A stretch of 64,000 nucleotides of DNA, taken from positions 124,001-188,000 of the forward strand of contig WGMD01000003.1 of assembly GCA_016125255.1 (NCBI GenBank), read 5' to 3'. A model generated the notes under the pieces. The model ran no database searches. It was not told the origin of the DNA and saw nothing but the letters and a program-made list of their open reading frames with translations. Positions 47,153-57,326 of this stretch are shown here, piece after piece. The first letter of the stretch is position 1; every line of letters starts with the position of its first letter. This DNA is from Planctomycetota bacterium. Its GTDB lineage: Bacteria > Planctomycetota > Phycisphaerae > Phycisphaerales > Zrk34. The position numbers and the translations under genes were made by a program.

Positions 47153-49417
47153 TCAATCAATCGGCACACCGAAAAACGTCGGCCGATTCGACTTGGACTC
47201 CCGCGGCTTGTCCACACCCGCATTCACCGGCTCGCCAGGCTTGGTTGTTTCCACCGACTTCTGCGTCTCCTTCGCCGGCTTCACCGAAACCGCCGACGCT
47301 GCATCGTTCTGCGGTTCTTCCGTCTCAGCGATCGGTTCGCCATTGACGACCAGCGCCTCGTTGCGCTCGCCCCAATCCTTGATGCCCGATACCGGTACAA
47401 ACACGACCCCTAAAGAGTCGATATCTTCACCGGCTTTGCCATGGATACCGACGACAGGCTGGCCATTACCGCTGATGGACTTTGGACTGCCGCCCGTGCC
47501 TCCCTGCCAGTCGCTTTGATAGGTGTCCTTGGGGTCGGGGCCGCGCGCTGTCATACGCATAAATACGAGTTGGAATCCATCGAGCCGCTCCCCCCCGCGC
47601 AAATTGATGTCGCTGATGAAATAACCCGGCTTCGCGACGATTTCATGATCTGTCTTCCCTTTGCCGACCTTGAGACCGATTGTCTGCCCCGCGGGTGTCA
47701 TGAAAATCGGCTCGATGACTCCGATAACCGGAATTCCGAAGTAACCGTGCATCCCGTAGCGTAAGCCGATGAGCATCCCCGCATCAGAAGGAGTACGGGT
47801 GTATCGTGTACCGCCCCCGCCGCCAGCACCATCCGATTTCTGAATTCGACGTGTGTGCCCCTCAATCATGCGCACGCGTGCCACGTTGTACACCATCGAA
47901 GTATTCGCACCGAGTCCCGGTGCATGAGGGTCACCCATCTGCCAAAACGGATCCATTGACAGCCGGCTGCTGGCGCCCTGCCAGTCAATTATCGTCTCGC
48001 CGTCAACGCGCGTGCTGATATGCACCATCGCGTTGGGTAGCCGCAGAACGGTGATATCGACCGAGTATTTGCGGCCTGATGAGAGTGAGAAGGGACAAAA
48101 AACAGGAGATTCTCTGTTGTTTTTTCCATCAATACTTCTGATGAATGCGATTTTATTACTTCCTCCGCCCAACACAATCATCGCAATCCGATCGTTCACC
48201 GGAATCGCGATGAATACCGCCTCAAGCGCGGCACCCATCGAGAACTCCACATGCAATTGATAGCTGCCCGAAATTTCCAGGGGCAATTCAATGCGCGATG
48301 CGAGCATGGCCTCACACGCAACCCCATCAGGTGCCTTTGACCACTTTCCCTTGATCGGTCCGCGATCGAAATCGATGTCCGGCAACAGATCAATCCACTC
48401 GTTGGGCTTGATATCTGCGAGCCGGCCCATTGCCGGCGGAGCGTACCCACCGACTTTGTCCAAATCAACACTGACCTGACTCACGAAGAGTCGAGCCTTG
48501 TCTTTGTCCACGGCCGGCTGATCGATGTAGCGATTCAAATACGTCAGTGATCGACTGAGCATGAAGCGCCGTGACACATCATCCGCCTTCGCCGCAAGGT
48601 CGCGGTACCATAAAGCCTCATTGAGCAGCGTTTCGCTGTCGAGTTCGCTGATCGGCTTGTTGGCGCTTTGAATGTGTTGACGTAAGGCGTCGTCGCTGAG
48701 TTTGTCGGCAAGCGCCAACGCGGCGGCGGGGTCGTCGAGGTCGACGAGGTGGAGCATCACCGCCTGTTGCAACGCTGCGGGGTCGCCGGCATTGATTTTC
48801 GGTTCGAGAATTGCAAGGCGGGACTGGATACTGACCTGACGCGTGGCGGCGTCGAGTTTGCTCGCGATGGCGTCGGCGTATGGGGACTGAATGGCGCGGG
48901 CGAGCGTCGAGGCGCGGCGAAGGTCGCGGACGGCGGACTTGGCGTCGCCGGCGGCGGCTTCGGCGTCGGCGAGGTGTTGGAGGGCGAGGAGCACCGCTTC
49001 GCCGGCGGAGGCCTTGTCGGGGCCGCGCGCGATGGCGTATTGCTTGGTGCGGATGGCGACGGCTTCGTTCCATGCGTCGATACGCTTGTCCGGCGCGGCG
49101 TCGGCGAGCATGCTCATGGCGTCAACGGCCGTGTCGTATCCCTCGGGCATCGACTTCGTCAGGTCGTAGGCGTTCTGACAGAGGACGGGGATCATCGGCG
49201 AGCCGGGCTTCTCGCGGGCGGCGGCGGTGAGCAGATCGCGCGCGAGGGCCAAATCGTCATCGCGCTGCGGCGTGGCCTGCGCGGCTTTGAGCTTCGGGCC
49301 GTAGACCTGATTGAAAAGGTCGGCGGTTTCGTCGGCGCGGGCGGCACGGGGAAGGATGAACAGGACGAGCGCGGCAAGGAGACATGCGAGAAGGCAAATG
49401 CGCCGCAAGTGTGACAT
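47153..49417 (-). CDS. large secreted protein with helical repeats and jacalin-like C-terminal domain
   Basis: 754 residues. A signal peptide (RRICLLACLLAALVLFILPR, cleavage near ARAD) precedes about 270 residues of Ala-rich helices that could be TPR-like (LALARDLLTAAAREKPGSPM, AVLLALQHLADAEAAAGDAK). A LamG/DUF1080-like beta segment (about 310-500; DIDFDRGPIKGKWSKAPDGV) comes next, and a C-terminal module (about 580-690) with GYFISDINLRGGERLDGFQL and WQGGTGGSPKSISGNGQPVV that resembles jacalin-like beta-prism domains of planctomycete proteins. The last 70 residues are Pro/Glu/Lys-rich. Start at 49417 has GGAG at 8-nt spacing. The gene is bracketed by two 128-bp repeats. Function unknown. Confidence 0.62.
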   Translation of the reverse strand: MSHLRRICLLACLLAALVLFILPRAARADETADLFNQVYGPKLKAAQATPQRDDDLALARDLLTAAAREKPGSPMIPVLCQNAYDLTKSMPEGYDTAVDAMSMLADAAPDKRIDAWNEAVAIRTKQYAIARGPDKASAGEAVLLALQHLADAEAAAGDAKSAVRDLRRASTLARAIQSPYADAIASKLDAATRQVSIQSRLAILEPKINAGDPAALQQAVMLHLVDLDDPAAALALADKLSDDALRQHIQSANKPISELDSETLLNEALWYRDLAAKADDVSRRFMLSRSLTYLNRYIDQPAVDKDKARLFVSQVSVDLDKVGGYAPPAMGRLADIKPNEWIDLLPDIDFDRGPIKGKWSKAPDGVACEAMLASRIELPLEISGSYQLHVEFSMGAALEAVFIAIPVNDRIAMIVLGGGSNKIAFIRSIDGKNNRESPVFCPFSLSSGRKYSVDITVLRLPNAMVHISTRVDGETIIDWQGASSRLSMDPFWQMGDPHAPGLGANTSMVYNVARVRMIEGHTRRIQKSDGAGGGGGTRYTRTPSDAGMLIGLRYGMHGYFGIPVIGVIEPIFMTPAGQTIGLKVGKGKTDHEIVAKPGYFISDINLRGGERLDGFQLVFMRMTARGPDPKDTYQSDWQGGTGGSPKSISGNGQPVVGIHGKAGEDIDSLGVVFVPVSGIKDWGERNEALVVNGEPIAETEEPQNDAASAVSVKPAKETQKSVETTKPGEPVNAGVDKPRESKSNRPTFFGVPID

Positions 49418-50049
49418 GGGGCGGACTCCGGAAGGGATGCTCAAAGAAGGATAACGCGCTCGCTTCGGCGAGGCGAATCGACGCGGTATTTCATCGTGCT
49501 CGTGCTCGTCAACGTGCTCGTTCCTCGTTCTCGAAAAAATTTGAATCGATGACGAGCACGATGAACGAGAACGGTTTTACCCCCTCTCCCGCCGGGAGAG
49601 GGCTGGGGTGAGGGTGCGTTTAAGTACGGGCTGCATCCGATGCGAAGCGCGCCATACTCCGGGCCACCCTCACCCTGACCCTCTCCCGGAGGGAGAGGGG
49701 ACCGGAAGGCTTCGTGCATGTACACGGTTTTTCGGGGGGAGGCGAATTGGGAGATGGCAAAGGTCGGCGCATGGGCGTTGCGTTTTTCGCGCACCGGGAT
49801 GGCAAAAAGCGCACGGGCGGGACGAAAAGCGCATGAGGGTGACGCGTGAGTGTTATAAGTTCTGAAAAAGCGCGCATGGGCGCGCCCGATGCCGGTGCGC
49901 TGGTGCGCACGGGCGCGCCTGTGCGCGCTTTGCGTCAGCGTGACGTGCGAAATGTCGCGATATTGAGATGGGAATGAGGGCGCACAGGCGTGGGAAAAAA
50001 GTCGGTGGATTCCGCGCGGGTGCGCGAGGGGGAGACGGCGCAGGCGGGG
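49418..50049. other. intergenic region between the large secreted protein and purF, 632 bp
   Basis: No gene was recognised. It contains GTGCTCGTGCTCGT-type tandem units (49497-49570), the second 128-bp repeat (49578-49705), the inverted copy of the 31131 repeat (49711-49777), and a stretch rich in GCGCACGGGCGCGCC (49800-49935). Any promoter for the 754-residue gene would lie in the repeat DNA. Confidence 0.6.
49578..49705. repeat. 128-bp composite repeat, copy 2
   Basis: TACCCCCTCTCCCGCCGGGA on the left, CCCTCTCCCGGAGGGAGAGG on the right, with CCGATGCGAAGCGCGCC inside. Same orientation as copy 1. A half copy is at 34682-34740. Confidence 0.8.
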
Positions 50050-51465
50050 TCAGGTGAAGAGTTTTTGCTGGTGGCGTTCGAGGTCGAGTTTACCGATGGG
50101 GGAGGCGACGTCGAGGGGGTATCGGCCGGAGAAACAGGCGGTGCAGTAGTTGTCCGACGGATGGGAGACGCACTTGAGCATGCCTTCGAGGGAGAGGAAG
50201 TGCAGACTGTCGACGCCGAGGTAGGCGGCGATTTCGGCGACGGTGCGGTTGTTGGCGATGAGCTGGGAGGGGTCGGGGAAGTCGATGCCGAAGTAGCAGC
50301 CGTGGCGGATGGGCGGGCAGGAGATTCGGAAGTGGATTTCCTTGGCTCCGGCGCGGCGGAGTTGAGCCATTTTGCCGCGGGTGGTGGTGCCGCGGACGAT
50401 GGAGTCGTCGACGACGATGATGCGCTGGCCCTTGACGACTTCCTCGACGACGTTGAGCTTGAGTTGGACGGCCTGATTGCGCTGGGCCTGGGTGGGTTGA
50501 ATGAAGGTGCGTCCGACGTAGCGGTTGGGGACGATGCCTTCGCGCATGGGGAGTTTGGCTTGCCGGGCGTACCCCATGGCGGCGGAGCGGCCGGAGTCGG
50601 GCATGGGCATGACGAAATCGGCATCGACGGGGGCTTCGAGCGCCATCTGTTCGCCGAGGCGTTCGCGGACGATCTGGACGGTGTCGCCGAAGATTTTGCT
50701 GGAGGGGTTGGCGAAGTAGACGTGTTCGAAGATGCAGTGCGCGGGCTGGGTATTTTGGGCGAAGTGTCGGCTGGTCACGCCGGCGTCGGAGAGGGTCACG
50801 ATCTCGCCGGGCTCGATTTCGCGGATGGTCTTAGCGCCGATGGCGTCGAGCGCGACGGATTCGCTGGCGACGCAGGGGTGGCCCTCTGCGGTCTGTCCGA
50901 GGACGAGCGGTCGGAAGCCCCAGGGGTCGCGGGCGGCTTCGAGTCGATCGTTGTGGAGAATGACGAGACTGTAGGCGCCCTGAAGATGCTGAAGGGCATG
51001 AAAAAGCGGGTCGGCTTTGTCGGCATGATTGGGGGCGGCGAGGAGGTGGAAGATCACTTCCGTGTCGGTGGTGGTGTGAAAGATGTGGCCCTGTTTTTCG
51101 AAGCGCTGGCGGAGGAGCCCGGCGTTGATGAGGTTGCCGTTGTGGCCGATGGCGACCTGTCCGGCGGAGAATTCCTGAAGGAGGGGTTGGCAGTTGGCGA
51201 GGCGGCTGGAGCCGGTGGTGGAGTAGCGGTTGTGCCCGATGGCGGCGTGGCCGGAGAGGTCGGCGAGGATGCGGCTGTTGAAGACTTCGGAGACGAGCCC
51301 CATGCCGGTGTGGCCGGAGAGGTTCTGCCCATCGGTGACGACGATGCCGGCGGATTCCTGCCCGCGGTGCTGCTGTGCGAAGAGGGCAAAATAGGCCAGA
51401 TGGGCGCTATCGGCGGGCCCCCAGACACCAAAAACGCCACACTTTTCTTTTTTTTCACCGTCCAT
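50050..51465 (-). CDS. purF: amidophosphoribosyltransferase
   Basis: 471 residues. It catalyses the first step of purine synthesis, PRPP plus glutamine to phosphoribosylamine. After an eight-residue propeptide (MDGEKKEK) the nucleophile Cys9 begins CGVFGVWG. The glutaminase part has IGHNRYSTTGSS; the PRPP-binding part has IVVDDSIVRGTTT. CPPIRHGCYFG and YCTACFSG, with a further Cys in the N-terminal part, fit the 4Fe-4S type known from Bacillus. It stands alone, divergent from dnaG. Confidence 0.95.
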   Translation of the reverse strand: MDGEKKEKCGVFGVWGPADSAHLAYFALFAQQHRGQESAGIVVTDGQNLSGHTGMGLVSEVFNSRILADLSGHAAIGHNRYSTTGSSRLANCQPLLQEFSAGQVAIGHNGNLINAGLLRQRFEKQGHIFHTTTDTEVIFHLLAAPNHADKADPLFHALQHLQGAYSLVILHNDRLEAARDPWGFRPLVLGQTAEGHPCVASESVALDAIGAKTIREIEPGEIVTLSDAGVTSRHFAQNTQPAHCIFEHVYFANPSSKIFGDTVQIVRERLGEQMALEAPVDADFVMPMPDSGRSAAMGYARQAKLPMREGIVPNRYVGRTFIQPTQAQRNQAVQLKLNVVEEVVKGQRIIVVDDSIVRGTTTRGKMAQLRRAGAKEIHFRISCPPIRHGCYFGIDFPDPSQLIANNRTVAEIAAYLGVDSLHFLSLEGMLKCVSHPSDNYCTACFSGRYPLDVASPIGKLDLERHQQKLFT

Positions 51466-51693
51466 GGTTTACTCGGGAGGCGGGGCGGGGATGGAAAGCT
51501 TCACGTTAGCGACCCATTCCCGAACGGTCAAGGAAGCGGCCGCGCGGGTCTGCCCGGAGGCGCGACAAGCGGACGCGCCCGATGGGCATGGCCCCGCCGG
51601 TTATGCGGACGCAGCGCGCCGCCCATGTCGAAAAACCCTTAAAAAACAGCGGTATCGTCCGCATAATCGTCAAAAAAAGAATGACTGATATAT
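51466..51693. other. purF-dnaG divergent intergenic region
   Basis: No firm gene. An open frame (MESFTLATHSRTVKEAAARV onward, to 51688) lacks recognisable motifs. The segment contains the 5' end of purF and sequences upstream of the dnaG promoter. Confidence 0.5.
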
Positions 51694-51721
51694 TTGACTC
51701 GACCCCTTTGCGTGCTATGTT
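51694..51721 (+). promoter_or_regulatory. sigma-70-type promoter for dnaG-rpoD
   Basis: TTGACT, 16 bp, TATGTT. Implies a 5' leader of about 170 nt before the GTG start of dnaG. Confidence 0.6.
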
Positions 51722-51769
51722 TTAATTGTCAGTGGTCGAAGTGAACGTCGACGACTGGGGACCATATCA

Positions 51770-51900
51770 CACTTGCGTCCCAGCGACCCACGACCTTCAC
51801 CTGCCCCTTAGATTTCCCGGGGGGACGACCGCTTGAGTGTAAGACTGGTTCGGTGGACCGGAGCAACAGGCGCTGTCGCGTGCGCCTGGAGACGCAAGTG
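51770..51900 (+). promoter_or_regulatory. candidate structured leader of dnaG
   Basis: CACTTGCGTC (51770-51779) and GACGCAAGTG (51891-51900) are perfect complements that would close a 131-nt element ending on the first base of the GTG start codon. Inside lies CAGGCGC...GCGCCTG, whose right arm is just before the ribosome-binding GGAG. A fold of this kind would hide the start of dnaG translation. Confidence 0.45.
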
Positions 51901-53786
51901 TGAACAGGGACGATTCAAAACGCCGCGTGCTCGAATCGACCGACATCGTCGGCCTGATTTCCGAACATGTGGTTCTCAAGCCCCGCGGACGCGAGTTCGT
52001 CGGGCTTTGCCCGTTCCACGATGACAAAAATCCGTCCATGAACGTCGTGCCGCACAAGCAGATGTACCATTGCTTTTCCTGCGGCGCCGGCGGCGATGCG
52101 TACAGCTTCGTCATGGCGTACCACAAAATGACCTTCCCCGAGGCGATGCAGTTCCTCGCCGACCGGGCGCACATCGAACTTCCCAAGCACGGCAAGCGCG
52201 AAGGCGGCGACGAACCGACGATGTCGCAGCGCATTGCCCAAGCCAACAAACTCGCCGTCGATTACTTCCGCCGCATGCTCGCCGAGCCCAAGACCGGCGC
52301 GATCGCCCGCAAGTACCTCGGCGAACGGCGCATCAACGATGCGATGATCGAAGCGTTCGCGATCGGCGTCGCGCCCGATGCATGGGACGCGCTGGCGAAT
52401 CTCGTCGAGAAAAATCGCTGGGACCGCAAGGCGTTCGAGCAGGCCGGGCTCATCGCGGTCCGCAAGTCCGGCGACGGATACATGGACAAGATGCGTCATC
52501 GCCTGATCTTCCCGATCATGGACGCCATCGGCCGCCCGATCGCCTTCGGCGGCCGCGTCCTGCCCGACGGCACGCGCGAGGACAAGTCCGACGCCAAGTA
52601 TCTCAACAGCCCCGAAACCCCCCTCTTCAATAAGTCCGCCACGCTGTTCGGCCTGAACCTGGCGCATAAAGCCATCAGCGACTCGCGCACCGCCGTCATT
52701 GTCGAGGGCTACACCGATGTCATCGCCGCGCATCAGGCCGGCGTGAAGAACGTCGTCGCCACGCTCGGCACCGCGTTGACGGCTGATCATGCGAAGGTGC
52801 TGCGTCGCTACGGTGATCGCGTGGTGCTCGTGTTCGACGCCGACGAAGCGGGACAGAAGGCGGCGGACCGGGCGCTGCAGGTGTTCTTCAACGAGCCCAT
52901 CGACGTCGTCATCGCCGTGTTGCCCGACGGGCTTGACCCGGCGGATCTGTTCGCGGAGGCGGAGGGCGTTTCGCGCTGGCATCAGGCGATCGACGAAGCC
53001 GCCGATGCGATGACGTTCCAGTTCCGCCGCGTGCGGGCGAACTTCAACGCCGCCGACTCGCTGGCCGGCAAACAGCGCATCACCGAAGACTACCTCCGCA
53101 CGCTCGTGCAGTTGGGTCTTGCGAAGATCGACGCCGCCCGTCGCGGGCTGGTGCTGGCGCGTGTGGCCGACATGCTGCTTCTGGATGCGGCAAGCGTGGA
53201 CAAAATGATTCGTCAGATCGCCGGTGCGCGTCCGGCGCCGATCGCGGCGGAGATGGAAGCCGCCGACGCCGCCGATCTTCGCCGCCCCACCGCCGCCGAG
53301 CAGGCCCAGCAGCTTATCGTCGGCTGCCTGCTCAATGAGCCGGCCCTGTTTCACGCCCTCATGCCCGACGGCCGCGCCTTCTGCGAGACCATCGGGCATG
53401 CGGACTTTTCGGCGGGGCCGATCCATGACCTTTACGCCGACCTCTACGAGTGGCTCACCGAACATGACACGCTCGCGCCTTCGGACCTCCGCACTTTGCT
53501 CAAAGAGGAAAACAGGATTCAACACGCCCTACAATGGCAGATGCACGTGGCCCGCCTCACCCAAACGGGGGCCACGCGCGTCGATGAGTTGCTCGCCGCC
53601 AACGCCAAAGCGCTCATCGATCAGCGCAGCAATGACGAATACCAGCATCAGAAGATGCTGCTTAGAGAGACGCAGGCCCAACAGGAAGATCGCGACCTGG
53701 AAGCCCAGACACAGCGGCTGGAACTGGCTATCGCTCACGCCAAGGCCAATCCCTCCGCGCGTCGCTTCCCCCGCGTGGTTCGATGA
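51900..53786 (+). CDS. dnaG: DNA primase
   Basis: 628 residues from a GTG start, with GGAG 8 bp upstream. The N-terminal zinc-binding part is CPFHDDKNPSMN and YHCFSCGAGGDAYSFV (CHC2 type). TOPRIM follows: VIVEGYTDVIAAHQAGVKNV and LVFDADEAGQKAADRA, with the Glu and DxD that bind magnesium. The C-terminal 150 residues should bind helicase. It makes RNA primers at the replication fork. rpoD follows 66 bp later, the partial macromolecular-synthesis operon arrangement; rpsU is not upstream. Confidence 0.96.
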   Translation: MNRDDSKRRVLESTDIVGLISEHVVLKPRGREFVGLCPFHDDKNPSMNVVPHKQMYHCFSCGAGGDAYSFVMAYHKMTFPEAMQFLADRAHIELPKHGKREGGDEPTMSQRIAQANKLAVDYFRRMLAEPKTGAIARKYLGERRINDAMIEAFAIGVAPDAWDALANLVEKNRWDRKAFEQAGLIAVRKSGDGYMDKMRHRLIFPIMDAIGRPIAFGGRVLPDGTREDKSDAKYLNSPETPLFNKSATLFGLNLAHKAISDSRTAVIVEGYTDVIAAHQAGVKNVVATLGTALTADHAKVLRRYGDRVVLVFDADEAGQKAADRALQVFFNEPIDVVIAVLPDGLDPADLFAEAEGVSRWHQAIDEAADAMTFQFRRVRANFNAADSLAGKQRITEDYLRTLVQLGLAKIDAARRGLVLARVADMLLLDAASVDKMIRQIAGARPAPIAAEMEAADAADLRRPTAAEQAQQLIVGCLLNEPALFHALMPDGRAFCETIGHADFSAGPIHDLYADLYEWLTEHDTLAPSDLRTLLKEENRIQHALQWQMHVARLTQTGATRVDELLAANAKALIDQRSNDEYQHQKMLLRETQAQQEDRDLEAQTQRLELAIAHAKANPSARRFPRVVR

Positions 53787-53852
53787 CGGATGCGAACGAG
53801 AGGGTCATGGAACGTCGACCCGCCGACAGACTAACTCAACGATTGGTTTGGA

Positions 53853-55595
<1,743 letters not shown>

Positions 55596-55637
55596 CCCGG
55601 TCCTCGCAGAGTTGTTCAAACCTGCATTCCGAATCGC

Positions 55638-55675
55638 CCCGCCTGAGCGATGTTGCAACCGCTCGGCGGGTTTTT
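55638..55675 (+). terminator. rpoD terminator
   Basis: CCCGCC-T-GAGCG and CGCTC-GGCGGG form the stem, followed by TTTTTATTT. Confidence 0.9.
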
Positions 55676-55680
55676 ATTTG

Positions 55681-55766
55681 GTGATCCCATTCAGCGACGC
55701 CGCTCGCGGCGTGATCTTCATCATCAAACAAAGCACGCCGCGAGCGGGGTCGCCAAATGGGATCAC
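55681..55766. repeat. inverted pair of the GCGACGCCGCTCGCGGCG repeat
   Basis: Two opposed copies of the dispersed repeat share about 37-bp arms beginning GTGATCCCATT and CGCCAAATGGGATCAC. They lie between the rpoD terminator and the 3' end of the DUF1501 gene and would form a long hairpin in either transcript. Confidence 0.75.
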
Positions 55767-57316
55767 GCGAGGATGGCGTTGACGACTTCGGGTTTGTCGC
55801 TGGGGCCGATCAGGCGATTGTTCAGACCCTGGAAGGGGAAATGGAACTGGAACGGGTCGAGGCCGAGCAAGTGCAGGATGGTGGCCTGCAAGTCATGAAT
55901 CTCGACGGCGTCGGTCGCGGGGTAGTAGCCGATGTCATCGGTCTGGCCATGCGCGAGTCCGCCCTTGATGCCGCCGCCGGCGAGCCAGACGGTGTAGCCG
56001 TAGGGATGATGATCGCGGCCGATGAATCCGGGTTTGCGTGCGGCGTTATTGGCGGTGTTGTTCTGCATCATGGGCGTGCGTCCGAACTCGGCGCCCCAGA
56101 CGACGAGCGTCGTTTCTAATAGCCCGCGCTGTTTCAGATCGCGCAGCAGGCCGGCGACGGCGCGGTCGATCTGCGCGGCCTTGATCGGCAGCATGCCGTC
56201 GATCGATTCGCGGGCGCTGTTGGCGTGATGGTCCCAGCCCCAATCGTAAAGCTGCACGAAGCGCACGCCGTTCTCGACAAGCCGGCGGGCGAGCAGGCAG
56301 TTGTTGGCGAACGTGGCGTCGTGCTCGGAGTGCACGGTGCGCGGGTCGGCGGTGGTCGTATCCGCTTCCGAGACGTAGCCGGGCTTCGCGCCGTACATCT
56401 CCAAAATATGCGCCGGCTCGCGCGAAATGTCCATCACCTCCGGCACGGCCGTCTGCATGCGGTACGCCAACTCGTACTGCGCGATCCGCGTGAGCGTCTC
56501 CGGGTCGCCGGCCAGCTCAAGCTGTTGCTCGTTGATGCGGCGGATCGTGTCGAGCGTCTGACGGCGAAGCGTTGCGTCCATACCCTTCGGATTCGACAGA
56601 TACAGCACCGGCTCGCCCGTCGTGCGGCATTGCACGCCTTGATACACGCTGGGTAAAAAGCCCGAGCCCCACAGCGACTTGCCCCCGCTGGGCGTCTTGC
56701 CGCCGGAAAGCAGCACGACGAAACCCGGCAGATTTTCGTTCTCCGAGCCGAGCCCGTACGTGACCCACGACCCCATCGACGGATAGCCGAGCCGCGGATT
56801 GCCGGTCTGCACATAAAGCTGCGCCGGGGCGTGGTTGAACTGATCCGTGTGCATCGAACGGATGACGCAGGTTTCGTCCACGACCGATGCGAACTGCGGC
56901 AACAGTTCGCTGATCCATTGCCCGCTCTGCCCGTGCTGCGCGAATTTGAACTGCGGCGCGAGCATGCTCGGCACGCCCTTGATGAATGCGAACCGCTTGC
57001 CCTTGATGTACTCGTCCGGGCACGGTTTGCCGTCGAATTTCACCAGCGCCGGCTTGTAATCGAGCAGATCCACCTGCGACGGCGCCCCCGCCATGTGCAG
57101 ATAGATCACCGACTTGGCCTTGGGCGCATAAAACGGCGGGCGCGGCGCCATCGGGTTCTTGTGCGGCTTCATCGCCGTCGCGCCGCTGGCGCGCTCCGCG
57201 CCGAGCATCGACCCCAGCGCGATCCCGCCCAGCCCCAGGCCCGCCCGGCCCAACAGGTGGCGGCGCGTCATCGCCTTGACGTTCTCCATGTGCGGATTCA
57301 TCGCTTCGATTTTCAT
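55763..57316 (-). CDS. DUF1501-domain protein with Tat signal
   Basis: 517 residues. TRRHLLGRAGLGLGGIALGS (17-36) is a twin-arginine export signal. VIYLHMAGAPSQVDLLDYKP and IRSMHTDQFNHAPAQLYVQT are family segments, and VVWGAEFGRTPMMQNNTANN is near the end. The fold is related to arylsulfatase/alkaline-phosphatase-type enzymes, but the catalytic role is unknown. It follows the DUF1549/DUF1553 gene by 10 bp. The stop codon lies within the inverted repeat at 55681-55766. Confidence 0.93.
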   Translation of the reverse strand: MKIEAMNPHMENVKAMTRRHLLGRAGLGLGGIALGSMLGAERASGATAMKPHKNPMAPRPPFYAPKAKSVIYLHMAGAPSQVDLLDYKPALVKFDGKPCPDEYIKGKRFAFIKGVPSMLAPQFKFAQHGQSGQWISELLPQFASVVDETCVIRSMHTDQFNHAPAQLYVQTGNPRLGYPSMGSWVTYGLGSENENLPGFVVLLSGGKTPSGGKSLWGSGFLPSVYQGVQCRTTGEPVLYLSNPKGMDATLRRQTLDTIRRINEQQLELAGDPETLTRIAQYELAYRMQTAVPEVMDISREPAHILEMYGAKPGYVSEADTTTADPRTVHSEHDATFANNCLLARRLVENGVRFVQLYDWGWDHHANSARESIDGMLPIKAAQIDRAVAGLLRDLKQRGLLETTLVVWGAEFGRTPMMQNNTANNAARKPGFIGRDHHPYGYTVWLAGGGIKGGLAHGQTDDIGYYPATDAVEIHDLQATILHLLGLDPFQFHFPFQGLNNRLIGPSDKPEVVNAILA

Positions 57317-57326
57317 AGGTATGGCC

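Noticed and set aside
49441..49794. Minus-strand frame translating as SPQPSPGGRGG
   Set aside because: This is the translation of the 128-bp repeat, a common false call.
51491..51688. Small plus-strand frame MESFTLATHSRTVK... between purF and dnaG
   Set aside because: No recognisable domain, basic low-complexity end and no support beyond an open frame; kept only as a note in the intergenic entry.
51770..51900. dnaG leader as 6S RNA, SRP RNA, tmRNA or RNase P RNA
   Set aside because: None of the hallmark sequences of these RNAs was seen on either strand; only a leader structure is proposed.
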